Of a DNA stretch of 64,000 nucleotides, positions 35,506 to 44,539 are shown one piece after another. The DNA is from Planctomycetaceae bacterium (lineage in GTDB: Bacteria > Planctomycetota > Planctomycetia > Planctomycetales > Planctomycetaceae). The stretch is from the NCBI GenBank assembly GCA_041398785.1, contig JAWKUA010000010.1:124001-188000 (forward strand). Direction: 5' to 3'. The first letter of the stretch is position 1. Each line of letters begins with the position of its first letter. The notes under the pieces were generated by a model. It was given only the letters and a program-made list of their open reading frames with translations, was not told the DNA's origin and ran no database searches. The position numbers and the translations under genes are program-made.

Positions 35506-38244
35506 GTGGACGCCATCAACCAAAACGCCCCGAACCCAGCGGCTGACAGTTCGCATACGGCACATGAGGCGGCTGACTGGCACCTGCAGTCGGCCGCTGA
35601 TGTGCTGAACCGATTGCGGTCGTCCGAGGTCGGCGTCTCTGCGGACGAAGCCCGCAGACGCCTGCTGCGTTACGGCCCCAATCTGATCGAGGAACGAAGG
35701 CGGACGTCGGCACTTCTTCGGCTGCTGCTTCAGTTCCGCAATCCTCTGATCTACGTGCTGCTGGTGACGGCGGTCATCACGGTGACGCTGCGTGACTGGA
35801 TCGACGCCGGCGTTATTCTGGGCGTTGTCGTCATCAACGCCGTGATCGGCTTCATTCAGGAATCGAAAGCCGAGCAGGCGATCGACAGCCTGAAGAAGAT
35901 GCTGGCGCCTCAGGCGATCGTGCTGCGCAGCGGAAAACAGACCAGTGTTCCGACATCCGAACTCGTTCCGGGCGATGTCGTCGTGCTTCACGGCGGCGAC
36001 AAGGTGCCGGCCGATCTGCGATTGATTCAGTCCAGAAATCTGCAGGTCGACGAAGCGCCGCTGACGGGAGAATCTCTGCCCGTGGAAAAGTGCGTCGACG
36101 TTCTGAAAGGTGACGTGTCGCTGGCAGATCGACGCAACATGGCATTCGGCGGGACGCTTGTCACCGCGGGCACCGGAACCGGCATGGTGGTCGCCACCGG
36201 CCACGCCACACAGATCGGCCGAATCGCCGGAATGCTGGAAGACGTCCGCGGAGTCGACACGCCGCTGATTCGCCGTCTGGCGGAATTCAGCAACGTCATC
36301 ACGGTCGCCATCATCGTGTTCTGCGTTGTGATCTTCATCGCAGGAGTCCTCTCGGGACAGACTCCGCTGGTGATGCTGATGTCCGCAGTCGCGCTGGCTG
36401 TGTCGGCGATTCCTGAAGGTCTGCCCGCCATCATGACGATCGCGCTGGCCATCGGCGTGAAGCGTATGGCCGCGCGGAATGCGGTGATTCGCAAACTGCC
36501 GGCCGTTGAAGCCCTGGGCAGCACCACCGTCATCTGCACCGACAAGACCGGCACGCTGACTCGCAACGAAATGACGGTGACGCGAATCGCCACAGCGGCC
36601 GGTCGCTATACCGTCACCGGTACCGGCTACGAACCCACCGGAACCGTCCTCGACAGTCAGCAGAACACTGTCGGGCTCGAAGCCGCGCCGGAACTCAGCG
36701 AACTGCTGCGGGCCGGCGTTCTGTGCAACGACGCCAGCCTGCGACATCATGACGGGCAGTGGAAGATCGACGGTGACCCGACGGAAGGTGCGCTGCTGGT
36801 GCTGGCGGAGAAGGCCGGACTGTCGGTCGATGATCTCCGCCGGACGCGACCTCGAACAGACGTGATGCCTTTCGAAGCCGATAACCAATACATGGCCACG
36901 CTGCACCGGAATCCGTCCGGCAGCGCGGTGATCTTTGTGAAGGGATCGCCGGAGGCCGTGGTGTCTCGCTGCAGCCAGGAATGGCACCACGATGCGGAGT
37001 TTGCCGCGGTCACATGGAAGGGCATCGCGGAACAGATGGCGTCGGAAGGGCTGCGAGTTCTTGCAATCGCCGAAAAGCAGGTCGATGCGCAACTGACGAT
37101 TCTGAACCCGGACGACACGCAGTCCGAACTGAAGCTGCTGGGACTGGTGGGAATCATGGATCCGCCGCGAGACGAAGCGGTGACGGCGGTTCGTAAGTGT
37201 CACGCGGCGGGAATCCGAGTCAAGATGATCACCGGAGATCACATCGCCACAGCTCGATCCATTGGCCGGGAAATCGGCATCAGCGACGGCCACGGCGCTG
37301 TGACGGGAACGGAGCTGGATGCGTTCGACGATGAAACGTTCCGCAAAACCGCTGCCGAAGCGGACGTGTTCGCGCGCGTTTCGCCGGCACAGAAACTCAA
37401 GCTGGTTCAGGCGCTGCAGGCACAGGGCGAAGTCGTTGCCATGACCGGTGACGGCGTCAATGATGCACCCGCTCTGAAACAGGCGGACATCGGCGTGGCG
37501 ATGGGAATCACGGGCACGGAAGTCGCCCGGGAGGCCGCCGAAATGGTCCTGCTGGATGACAACTTCGCCAGCATTGAGCGGGCGGTGGAAGAGGGTCGCA
37601 CCGTCTTCAACAACCTGAAGAAGACAATCCTGTTTATCCTGCCGACCAACGGCGGCGAATGCCTGACGCTTGTCGCGGCGCTGCTGATGGGAATCACGCT
37701 GCCGATTCTGCCGCTGCACATTCTGTGGATCAATCTTGTCACGACCGTGGCGCTGGCGATCACGCTGGCCTTTGATCCAATCGACCATGACGTGATGCAT
37801 CAGCCGCCGCGAAATCCGAAGTCACCGCTGGTCGACCGGTTGCTGATCTGGAGAATCGTTTACGTATCGATTCTGATGGCGGCGGGGACGTTCGGGCTGT
37901 TCTTTTTCGAAGTGCGAGCCGGCCACAGCGTTCAAGTCGCACGCGCTGTGGCGGTCAACGTGATCGTCTTTTTCGAGGTCGCGTACCTGTTCAACAGCCG
38001 CCATCTGACAGACTCCATTCTGAATCGCGCGGGCCTTTTCGGAAACTCGGTCTCCTGGTGGGGCGTTGCGGCCGTGCTGGTATTTCAGAGCCTCTTCACG
38101 TATTGGCCGCTGGCGAATTCATTGTTCGAAGTGCAGCCGCTGACGCGCTGGATGTGGATGCGAGTCGCTGCTGCCAGTGCCGCTCTGTTGCTGCTGGTGG
38201 AAGCGGAAAAAGCGGTCTCCCGCAGACTTCGGCGGCGGAATTAA
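35506..38244 (+). CDS. Cation-transporting P-type ATPase (Ca2+/P2-like)
   Basis: 912 aa, GTG start at 35506. N-terminal cation ATPase domain (WHLQSAADVLNRLRSSEVGVSADEARRRLLRYGPN), TGES loop (LTGESLPVEK, near residue 187), PEGLPA in TM4, phosphorylation site DKTGTLT at residues 346-352, MTGDGVNDAPALKQADIGVAMG near 646, and NNLKKTILFILPTNGGECLTLVAALLMG. The C-terminal membrane domain (ILPLHILWINLVTTVALAITLAFDP) fits the Ca2+-ATPase/PMR1-like branch; PEGLP in TM4 favours Ca2+, with Mn2+ or Na+ possible. Complete. It ends 21 bp from the end of the convergent GNAT gene. Confidence 0.93.
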   Translation: MDAINQNAPNPAADSSHTAHEAADWHLQSAADVLNRLRSSEVGVSADEARRRLLRYGPNLIEERRRTSALLRLLLQFRNPLIYVLLVTAVITVTLRDWIDAGVILGVVVINAVIGFIQESKAEQAIDSLKKMLAPQAIVLRSGKQTSVPTSELVPGDVVVLHGGDKVPADLRLIQSRNLQVDEAPLTGESLPVEKCVDVLKGDVSLADRRNMAFGGTLVTAGTGTGMVVATGHATQIGRIAGMLEDVRGVDTPLIRRLAEFSNVITVAIIVFCVVIFIAGVLSGQTPLVMLMSAVALAVSAIPEGLPAIMTIALAIGVKRMAARNAVIRKLPAVEALGSTTVICTDKTGTLTRNEMTVTRIATAAGRYTVTGTGYEPTGTVLDSQQNTVGLEAAPELSELLRAGVLCNDASLRHHDGQWKIDGDPTEGALLVLAEKAGLSVDDLRRTRPRTDVMPFEADNQYMATLHRNPSGSAVIFVKGSPEAVVSRCSQEWHHDAEFAAVTWKGIAEQMASEGLRVLAIAEKQVDAQLTILNPDDTQSELKLLGLVGIMDPPRDEAVTAVRKCHAAGIRVKMITGDHIATARSIGREIGISDGHGAVTGTELDAFDDETFRKTAAEADVFARVSPAQKLKLVQALQAQGEVVAMTGDGVNDAPALKQADIGVAMGITGTEVAREAAEMVLLDDNFASIERAVEEGRTVFNNLKKTILFILPTNGGECLTLVAALLMGITLPILPLHILWINLVTTVALAITLAFDPIDHDVMHQPPRNPKSPLVDRLLIWRIVYVSILMAAGTFGLFFFEVRAGHSVQVARAVAVNVIVFFEVAYLFNSRHLTDSILNRAGLFGNSVSWWGVAAVLVFQSLFTYWPLANSLFEVQPLTRWMWMRVAAASAALLLLVEAEKAVSRRLRRRN

Positions 38245-38265
38245 CCAACCCGGCCGGATCCGTCA

Positions 38266-39858
38266 TCAGTACAGGTCGCATTCCGATCGGCTGCGGCGAA
38301 GCTTCTGAGCCAGACTACGTGCCAGGTTGCGATACAGAATCATGGCGATATCCGTCCGGCGACGTAACAGTTGTTCCAGCCGTCCGCGATCGATCACTGC
38401 CAGCAGACAGTCCGACAAAGCTCGCGCGGCCAGCGTGTGGTCTCGCGGCGACACTATGGATGATTCTCCGATCAGGTCACGTTCCACAATGCCGCACGGA
38501 CTCGTCTGTCCCGGCGCAAACAGGCCGACTCGGCCGCGCAGCACCAGAAACATTTCCGCAGGTTCGCCGTCAACGCGAAACACTTCATCTCCCTCCTGGT
38601 ATGTCGCCGTTCTGCAGATTTCCGCCACAGTCACGGCCTGTTCATCCGTCATGCCTTCGAAGAAGACAACTTCGCCCATCGCTTCCGACACTGCCGGGAC
38701 AACTCCCTGGCGGCGAAACCGGGAAAGAACGTGTTGGGCGATCGGCCCGGCGAGTTCCGTGACTTCCGGCTCCGGGATCTCCGGCGGGACCAGCAGCCGT
38801 GCCATTCGCACCGAATCCAGCCGTTCGACTTCATGAAACACAATGGCCGGCAGGTATCCACAGGGAAGAAAGCCGCATTCCAGAAACGTCTGCTGCATTT
38901 GCGGCGCGTACGCGTTGACGTCAACTTCGATGTATTCAACCTGCCAGTCTTCCCGGCAGGACGTTTCCAGGCTGCGGATCAGAAAATGAATCGGCTGATC
39001 ATCGACAGACAGCAATTCCACAACTCGCACGGACTTTTCATTCTTGTCGTGCAGAAAGCCGATGGCTCCGACGATCGTCCCGCTTCTTCGGGCGATCAGA
39101 TAGTTGCAGCGCCGGGCCTGAAGCTGAAATAGGCCGTAGTGCAGTCGCACCGGACCAAATACTTCCCGCCGGTGAACTCGTCCCCGCTGCAGCCGCAATA
39201 GTGTGGCATATCCGTCGGTGGACATTTCCTGAAGTTCGAAGTCTTCGATGTGAGGATAAGAAACGGCGGAGTCGGTAACGACGGCGTCGCAGCGGATTCC
39301 AAGGTTGCGAAGGCTAAATTCCGCCAGAGGAAACGCTTCGGGAATGACTCGCGGATGATTTCGCCGCAACGCGACGGCCTCACCAAAATGCTGCAGATAC
39401 AGGGCCACACTTTCCCGGCCGATGAACCTTAGCTTCCACGGCAGGAAGCCGACCGGAACGAACCCGTAGCGGAGCGAGATTCGCTGCGAGAATGCATGAG
39501 CCACGCGGTTTTCAACGATGCCCACGTGAATTCTGTCGCGGGCATATCGAAGGCGTGCTTCCATCAGCAACCCGCCGACTCCCTGCCCGCGCGCGTCCGG
39601 ATGAACGGCCAGCCGCCCGAATTCCGCGGTCAGATCTCCGAACGCTCCCACGTCCATCACAACCGAAGCGGTCCCCAGAACCTTCTGCGATTCCGGTTCC
39701 ACGGCGACCAGCAGGATGCTGTTGTCAGAGAACACCATGCGCGTCAACGCGTCGGGTTCGAGGAATTCGTGATACGGATATTCCTCGCCGTAAGTCGTCA
39801 TGAAGACGTCACGGATGCCGAGCACATCTGACGCTTTGGCTTCACGAACTTCCGGCAT
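38266..39858 (-). CDS. GNAT acetyltransferase fused to a cyclic-nucleotide-binding domain
   Basis: 530 aa. Residues 1-150 are a GNAT domain with the acetyl-CoA loop VHPDARGQGVGGLLM. A second, weaker GNAT-like half follows (NYLIARRSGTIVGAIGFLHDKNEKSVRVVELLSVD, about 260-345). From about 405 there is a cNMP-binding domain: FFEGMTDEQAVTVAEICRTATYQEGDEVFRVDGEPAEMFLVLRGRVGLF, then DLIGESSIVSPRDHTLAARALSDCLLAVIDR. The usual phosphate-binding cassette FGE..AL..R(A) is replaced by IGESSIVSPRDHT, so cNMP binding is doubtful. Nucleotide-gated acetyltransferases are known in mycobacteria with the reverse domain order. The start overlaps the end of the M20 gene by 17 bases. Confidence 0.85.
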   Translation of the reverse strand: MPEVREAKASDVLGIRDVFMTTYGEEYPYHEFLEPDALTRMVFSDNSILLVAVEPESQKVLGTASVVMDVGAFGDLTAEFGRLAVHPDARGQGVGGLLMEARLRYARDRIHVGIVENRVAHAFSQRISLRYGFVPVGFLPWKLRFIGRESVALYLQHFGEAVALRRNHPRVIPEAFPLAEFSLRNLGIRCDAVVTDSAVSYPHIEDFELQEMSTDGYATLLRLQRGRVHRREVFGPVRLHYGLFQLQARRCNYLIARRSGTIVGAIGFLHDKNEKSVRVVELLSVDDQPIHFLIRSLETSCREDWQVEYIEVDVNAYAPQMQQTFLECGFLPCGYLPAIVFHEVERLDSVRMARLLVPPEIPEPEVTELAGPIAQHVLSRFRRQGVVPAVSEAMGEVVFFEGMTDEQAVTVAEICRTATYQEGDEVFRVDGEPAEMFLVLRGRVGLFAPGQTSPCGIVERDLIGESSIVSPRDHTLAARALSDCLLAVIDRGRLEQLLRRRTDIAMILYRNLARSLAQKLRRSRSECDLY

Positions 39859-41066
39859 CCGTCGTCACCTCTGTCTGTCGAAGACCCGTGCGGGAAGTCA
39901 TCCGCTGACCGGCGATTTCCGCGACGGCCGCGAACCACGCCGCACCGACCGCAAGCGCCTGTTCGTCGAAGTCGAAGCGGCTGGAATGAGCGGGATAGCC
40001 CTCCTTGCCAGGCACGAGCGATCCAAAACGGACGTAACACCCCGGAACCTTCTGCAGGTAGAACCCGAAATCTTCGCCGCCCATGTTGGCTGCTCGCATG
40101 GAAACCGTACGTTCCGCTCCCACGGCGGCGATCGCAGCCTGCGTCGCAAGCTGAATCATGTCTTCGGAATTGACAACCGCCGGCGTCCCTTCGTGAATCT
40201 CCACACTGACCGCGGTGTCATGCAGTTGACCGATGGATTCAGAAATCCGCCGGATCGACGTCTTCAGGTGACGCCGAACGGATTCCTCCTGAGCCCGGAT
40301 CGTGCCGCGCAGGACGGCAAGGCTGGACAGGACGTTGGGAGCCGTGCCGGCATGGAATTCACCGACGGTAACGACAGACGGATGCGCGGGGTCAACCTCC
40401 CGAGACACGATTGTCTGCAGCGCCATGACCAGCAGCGAACCAACGACCACCGTATCCACGGCTTCGTGAGGACGCGCCGCATGACCGCCACCACCGCGAA
40501 TGGTAATTTCAAACTGGTCCGTGGAAGCGTTCACGGGGCCGGACGAAATCGCGATGCAGCCGGCGTCGTAGTGGCGGTCGACGTGGCCACCGAAGATCAT
40601 CGAAACACCGTCCAGGACGCCTTCGTCAATCATGCGGCTGGCGCCAAGCCCCGTTTCTTCTGCCGGCTGGAAGATCAGTCGTACAGTCGCCGGAAGCCGA
40701 CGATCCTTCAGCAGCACCGCAGCACCCAGCACCATCGTCGTATGACCGTCATGACCGCAGGCATGCATCATGCCGCGGACTTCCGAGGCGAATTCCAGAC
40801 CGGTTTCTTCCTGAACCGGAAGCGCATCCATGTCGCCTCGCACAGCGACGATGACGTCGGGGCGCTCCGGGAATATCCGCGACGACTCCCGTGCCGGCGA
40901 CGCCGCGGCGATAGCTGATCCCGTGCCTGTCCAGAAATTCGCAGATCTTCTCCGCCGTGCGAGTCTCCTTCCAGCCTGGTTCCGGATGGCGGTGCAGATC
41001 GCGCCGCACCTGCACCAGCTCCCGGAACAGTTCATCGGAAACCACATCCATTCGTTGAACTTTCAA
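39842..41066 (-). CDS. M20-family amidohydrolase (hippurate/IAA-amino-acid hydrolase type), frameshifted
   Basis: N-terminal frame from 41066: MKVQRMDVVSDELFRELVQVRRDLHRHPEPGWKETRTAEKI...GTGVVADIPG. Sense moves to a second frame near 40875 and continues ERPDVIVAVRGDMDALPVQEETGLEFASEVRGMMHACGHDGHTTMVLGAA to the stop at 39842. Metal-binding signatures are MHACGHDGH, AEETGLGA and ANMGGEDFGFY; the dimerisation domain (GGGGHAARPHEAVDTV) is intact. The enzyme cleaves N-acyl or N-aminoacyl amides. The repaired length is about 408 aa, normal for the family. It is probably cotranscribed with the GNAT-cNMP gene. Confidence 0.85.
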
Positions 41067-41257
41067 TCAGACATAATCAGCGTAAGGTCGGCATTCCGCA
41101 GTGTGCAACACGCCGGGGGTGACCGTTGTCCGGGCTTTGTGTTCGCGAACCACGGACAGCCAGCGGTCGCAACGATCGCGAACACCGAAGCCGCCGGCGA
41201 CGTCGAACGTATTCGGTCCCGGACGCGTTCCTTCGTTCAGCCGAAGACTAAGAACCC

Positions 41258-41488
41258 CTAACAAAACCTCCGACGCCGCGTTGTGACGTCAGTCGTTGAG
41301 ATGCACCGCATTGATCCGCCATCCGTGAGTAGAGTGTCCGCGCCATCCTGATGCAAGAAGACTCGGACATCGACCGTTCCACCGGGGGCGACGGTGTCGT
41401 TCGTCTGATCGAACGCGTACATGATGCCGCCGACTGCCCCAGACGATGCCGCCGCCAGAATCGCACAAGCAAGGAGGAATTTCATCAT
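41258..41488 (-). pseudogene. N-terminal remnant of an exported protein
   Basis: Signal-like start MKFLLACAILAAASSGAVGGIMYAF followed by a short beta-type segment (DQTNDTVAPGGTVDVRVFLHQDGADTLLTDGG), as at the N-terminus of planctomycete PEP-CTERM-style exported proteins. Sense then shifts frame (INAVHLND; then VTTRGVGGFVRGS) and ends by 41248 with nothing further downstream. It looks like the first 75 codons of a gene whose rest is gone. It marks the edge of the repeat-rich region. The 41067-41257 gap and the stretch 41489-41756 show no gene. Confidence 0.5.
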
Positions 41489-41756
41489 TTCCCGCAGCCG
41501 ATTCAGAAAAGCAAATTCTTATTTCGAAGGTCAATGCAGGTACAGCGAAAGAAGTAGCTCACGAATACACGCAAATTCCAGAGAACCCCCAAGACACAAT
41601 CGTCGCCATCGATTTCTCGTCAGTCACCTTTTAGGTCGTCCACGACGGCAACCGCCGCCAATGGAAAGTCCCGGAAGGATGATGCAAGTCCGCTGTTTCC
41701 GCCACCAACGGAAACCGGGTGGCCGCGAACCGGGGGGCAGTTGGCGGTAGAGGTGA

Positions 41757-41930
41757 TTACGGGTTCAGAACCGTTCGGTAGCGGCTTCGAAACGCGAAGT
41801 AGTCGAGGACGTCGATGTCGCCGTCGCCATCGGACTCGAAGGCGCTGTTGAACAGCTCGTCGGACTCAGTGCGGCGGTAGGTGCTGCGGAAAGCGAACAG
41901 GTCCGGGCTGTCGACATCGGCCGGATGGCA
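41757..41930 (-). pseudogene. C-terminal dockerin-like tail remnant
   Basis: Read on the minus strand this gives HPADVDSPDLFAFRSTYR, then FNSAFESDGDGDIDVLDYFAFRSRYR and a TAA stop. The DxDGDGDID..DYF.FR pattern is the Ca2+-binding dockerin/EF-hand-like repeat found at the C-terminus of large planctomycete surface proteins. Nothing upstream continues the protein: at 41924 the palindromic element begins. The fragment is about 55 codons, so the gene was truncated at that element. Confidence 0.6.
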
Positions 41931-42050
41931 CCTGTGAAAGGTCGGAAAACGTGAGCACGATAAAGTGTGCTACTGGCTGTGCCAGTGCCCACAGTCACGC
42001 AACAAAAACACTGGCATAGCCAGTGGCACACCATCGGGGCGTCGACAGTT
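41924..42050 (+). repeat. Palindromic interspersed element, copy 1
   Basis: Matches 45682-45811 over about 127 bp (GTGAAAGGTCGGA.AA.GTGAG, TAAAG.GTGC, CAGTGCCCACAGTCACGCAAC, GTCGACAGT). It contains a 21-bp inverted pair: left arm about 41967-41987 (CTGGCTGTGCCAGTG) and right arm 42009-42029 (CACTGGCATAGCCAGTGGCAC), agreeing at 19 of 21 positions, with a loop of about 21 nt. It divides the minus-strand dockerin tail from the plus-strand RHS remnant. Confidence 0.75.
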
Positions 42051-43723
42051 TCACCCGCCCGCGGTATGATTCTCTGGGGCGGGTGGACAAGATCACGTCG
42101 CACGGCAACCAGACGGACGATCCGGACGATGCCACCCCGTCCCGTTTGCCTTTGGAATCACGAATCCACGCCGCTCGGGACAATTTCGTTCCGAGCGGAA
42201 GCTCGAATCGCCTCGCGGGGCTCCCGCGTCGAGAACCAGATCGTGTACACGCTCAATGATCTCGGCAAAGTGACGAAGAGCCAGCAGTCGCACTCCGGAG
42301 CGGTCAGCGGCAGCACGCCCGGTGTACAGGCCCAACGGGCCGGTCAATCATCCAGCCTGGGGCATCGCCCCAGGTTCGGAACAACCCCATTCGGCAAAGG
42401 CCCAGCGGGCCGACAGTTCGCCCCAACCCCGCACGCCGCATCCGCACAGGGCAACCCGGAGCGGGAGCCGAATTCTGACAGGCACTGGATGACTTCGCGT
42501 CACCAGAGCTTCCTTTGGAACGGCCGGCCCGTTGGGCCTTGGGGCCATTCGCGGCGCAGATTCCTGGGGCGGTGCCCCAGGCTGGACGAACGGCTGGCCC
42601 GTTGGGCCGGAACTCCGGCCGGCAACATGACCACGGTGCCGCAGCCGGGTTCCTGGTCGACCGACTACGACCTGACATGGGACGCCTGGAACCGGCTGGT
42701 GAAAGTCGTCGACGGAGCGAACACCGTGGCTGAGTACCAGTATGACGGCCTGAACCGCCGGATCGTGAAGAAGATCGACAGCGGCGGCAGTCTCGACGAA
42801 ACCCGGCACATCTACCTGTCCATGCGGAATCAGGTGCTGGAGGAACGCGTGGATTCGTCGACCTCCGCCGACCGGCAGTTCACCTGGGAGCCCGCTACGT
42901 CGACGACCTCGTGCTCCGCACCCGCGACACGGACGCCAACGGGTCTCTGGACGAAACGCTGTACGCCCTGCAGGACGCCAACTGGAACATCACCGCCCTG
43001 GCCGACACCAGCGGAACAATCGTCGAACGCTTCGTCTACGACGCCTACGGCCGCTCGACAGTGCTGGAAGCCGACTTCACGGCCGACGGCGACGGAATCA
43101 GTGACTACGCCTGGGAATACCGCTTCACCAGCCGGGAACACGACGCCGAAACCGGAATGCACTACTTCCGGGCACGCTACTACCACGACGGTATCGGACG
43201 ATTCATCGGCCGGGATCCGCTGGGGTTTGTTGATGGCGGAAGCATGTATACGGCATATTTCGTCTTCGGAAGGACTGATCCAGGCGGCACGATGGTCGTG
43301 GATCCGGGTTTCGAAAAGGTCGTAACCCCTGGGCGGCGGGAGATGTGCAGGAAAATGTTCGTCGATCATAAGGATCTGTTCCGTGAGCCAATTGACGACT
43401 ATCTCATCACACTTACAAAGTGTAGTGCTGAGGGGAAGTCTCAAGAAAATCATCGAATGTGTCTGGAAGAAGGCAGGGCGAATTTGGCAGACGAAGCTAT
43501 TGAACAGTTGATGAAGTACACTTGCTGCGTGATAAATAAGGATGATTATCCAGACCCGTGTCACTGGGGAAAGAACCGGTGGAGGTTTCCACTGGCGGGC
43601 GAAAACCGCCAACCAGTTGGCCGGAAAACGAGTCCAACTACTGCTGGCCGTCACCGGATTGGCCACTGCGGGGGAAGGGCGAGACCTGTGGCTGTTTCAG
43701 CAGTGTCCATTCAAGAATGTTAA
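42050..43723 (+). pseudogene. RHS/YD-repeat protein, truncated core with variable C-terminal domain
   Basis: 5'-truncated RHS-repeat protein. YD-type repeats are YDSLGRVDKITSHGNQTDD, NQIVYTLNDLGKVTKSQ, YDLTWDAWNRLVKVVDGANTVAEYQYDGLNRRIVKKI. A 280-bp inverted-repeat element interrupts it at 42329-42608. At the G run 42886-42888 one base seems lost; restored, it reads QFTWGARYVDDLVLRTRD. The core ends with RYYHDGIGRFIGRDPLGFVDGGSMYTAYF, the usual junction to a variable C-terminus. About 95 residues follow with six Cys (GRREMCRKMF ... TKCSAEG ... HRMCLEE ... YTCCVINKDDYPDPCHW). In RHS proteins this position holds a toxin or processed surface domain; no known toxin was recognised. The last 40 residues look like unrelated inserted sequence. 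Confidence 0.72.
42329..42608 (+). mobile_element. 280-bp element with 83-bp imperfect terminal inverted arms
   Basis: Left arm 42329-42411 and right arm 42526-42608 are inverted copies of equal length. Each is bounded by a 13-nt GGCCCA(A/G)CGGGCC palindrome, and each holds CCAGCCTGGGGCA.CGCCCCAGG. The 114-bp centre has no protein-like frame. It lies between two YD repeats of the RHS gene, and the RHS frame stays open across it. No transposase is encoded, so it resembles a MITE. Peptides from such sequences (PAWGTAPG) occur widely in planctomycete predictions as I remember them. Confidence 0.72.
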
Positions 43724-43782
43724 AGCGACTTTGAAAAGCTGGACGCGGTGATGGCCCGTTGACACATTCAAGAATGTTAAAG
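43708..43782 (+). repeat. Pair of 18-bp direct repeats
   Basis: CATTCAAGAATGTTAAAG occurs at 43708-43725 and 43765-43782. The copies flank 39 bp that include the apparent end of the RHS frame. This could be a short tandem duplication or the target-site scar of an insertion. Confidence 0.65.
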
Positions 43783-43843
43783 AGTGGAAAGAGATCACCG
43801 CGCTGTTTTGGCACTTGCCGTTGATTTAGGAGGGCGGAGAGCT

Positions 43844-44131
43844 ATGCTGGCGAAGTGGACGCGTATGATGACGTCGTTATTCACGGCTGCTGTACAAGTA
43901 GTCTCACTTGCGACGCTGGCATTTACTTTTGTGCGGTTCGAAGAATGCAGCAGAGCCCACAGTCCCTCAATTGTGGAGCGATGCGATCCTGCTTTCGTCA
44001 TCTTCAGACCCTGCAGACTATGTCTCTGCATGTGCGAGGTTTACTGCGGCTGTGAATATGGTCGCGTTCCAAGGCTCCCATTTACGTTTCATTTGCTGAG
44101 CATCTGGGAGGTCGAGGCACATTATATCTGA
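43844..44131 (+). CDS. Small hypothetical protein downstream of RHS, candidate immunity protein
   Basis: 95 aa from ATG 43844. A strong AGGAGG lies at 43828-43833, ten bases upstream, which is unusual in this window. The N-terminus has one likely membrane helix (MMTSLFTAAVQVVSLATLAFTFV), followed by a Cys-rich stretch (FRPCRLCLCMCEVYCGCEYG). Frames overlapping the second half also look partly protein-like (SDPADYVSACARFTAAVNMVAF), so a frameshift is possible. No family was recognised. Immunity function is inferred only from position after the RHS C-terminal domain. Confidence 0.35.
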   Translation: MLAKWTRMMTSLFTAAVQVVSLATLAFTFVRFEECSRAHSPSIVERCDPAFVIFRPCRLCLCMCEVYCGCEYGRVPRLPFTFHLLSIWEVEAHYI

Positions 44132-44209
44132 ACTAGCTGATCTCGCAGAAACCCAGAGGCTTCAGTTGGCTCAACAATTTCGCCCAGCGTGGCGAGCGGT
44201 GCTCACACA

Positions 44210-44539
44210 ATGAGCGAGGATAGTATTTTGCTGCTGCGGCAGGCTCTCATGGAAGTCGCTGGAAAATTCAGACTCACGACGATCTCGTCTGCTTTGCCGC
44301 ACTGCACGAGCACGATGTCGATCCACTTCGAGCCTCCTCTCGCTGCTTCCTCTTCATCCCTGCGTGGTGGTTACACTCTGAGTAAACGGGGCGATCGCGG
44401 AAGGGAAATGGTGTACAGAGAATTGCAATGGCAGTCGTTTTGCAATATCGACAAGGATAACGCTTTCCATATCTACTTGCTGGACACACGAATTCGCTAT
44501 GGGCAACGAGGAGGCAGCCGTTGCCATCATCACGGGTAA
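44210..44539 (+). CDS. Hypothetical protein in AT-richer segment
   Basis: Starts MSEDSILLLRQALMEVAGKFRLTT at ATG 44210 and later reads REMVYRELQWQSFCNIDKDNAFHIYLLDTRIRY. The middle may be frameshifted, because a neighbouring frame reads DDLVCFAALHEHDVDPLRASSRCFLFIPAWW. Another frame from 44499 (MGNEEAAVAIITGNEKSSCQWYPPLL...RISAYWLEGAAVTPEGLAF) could be its continuation. No family was recognised. The segment 43800-45230 is visibly richer in A/T than its flanks, which fits acquired DNA. Confidence 0.35.
   Translation: MSEDSILLLRQALMEVAGKFRLTTISSALPHCTSTMSIHFEPPLAASSSSLRGGYTLSKRGDRGREMVYRELQWQSFCNIDKDNAFHIYLLDTRIRYGQRGGSRCHHHG

Noticed and set aside
35425..37800. Minus-strand open frame of 791 codons
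   Set aside because: It is opposite the P-type ATPase, and the translation is rich in Asp, His, Arg and Gln without hydrophobic cores. Shadow frame.
42304..42678. Minus-strand frame of 124 codons containing PAWGTAPG-type sequence
   Set aside because: It coincides with the inverted-repeat element and reads its arms; the peptide is a by-product of the repeat.
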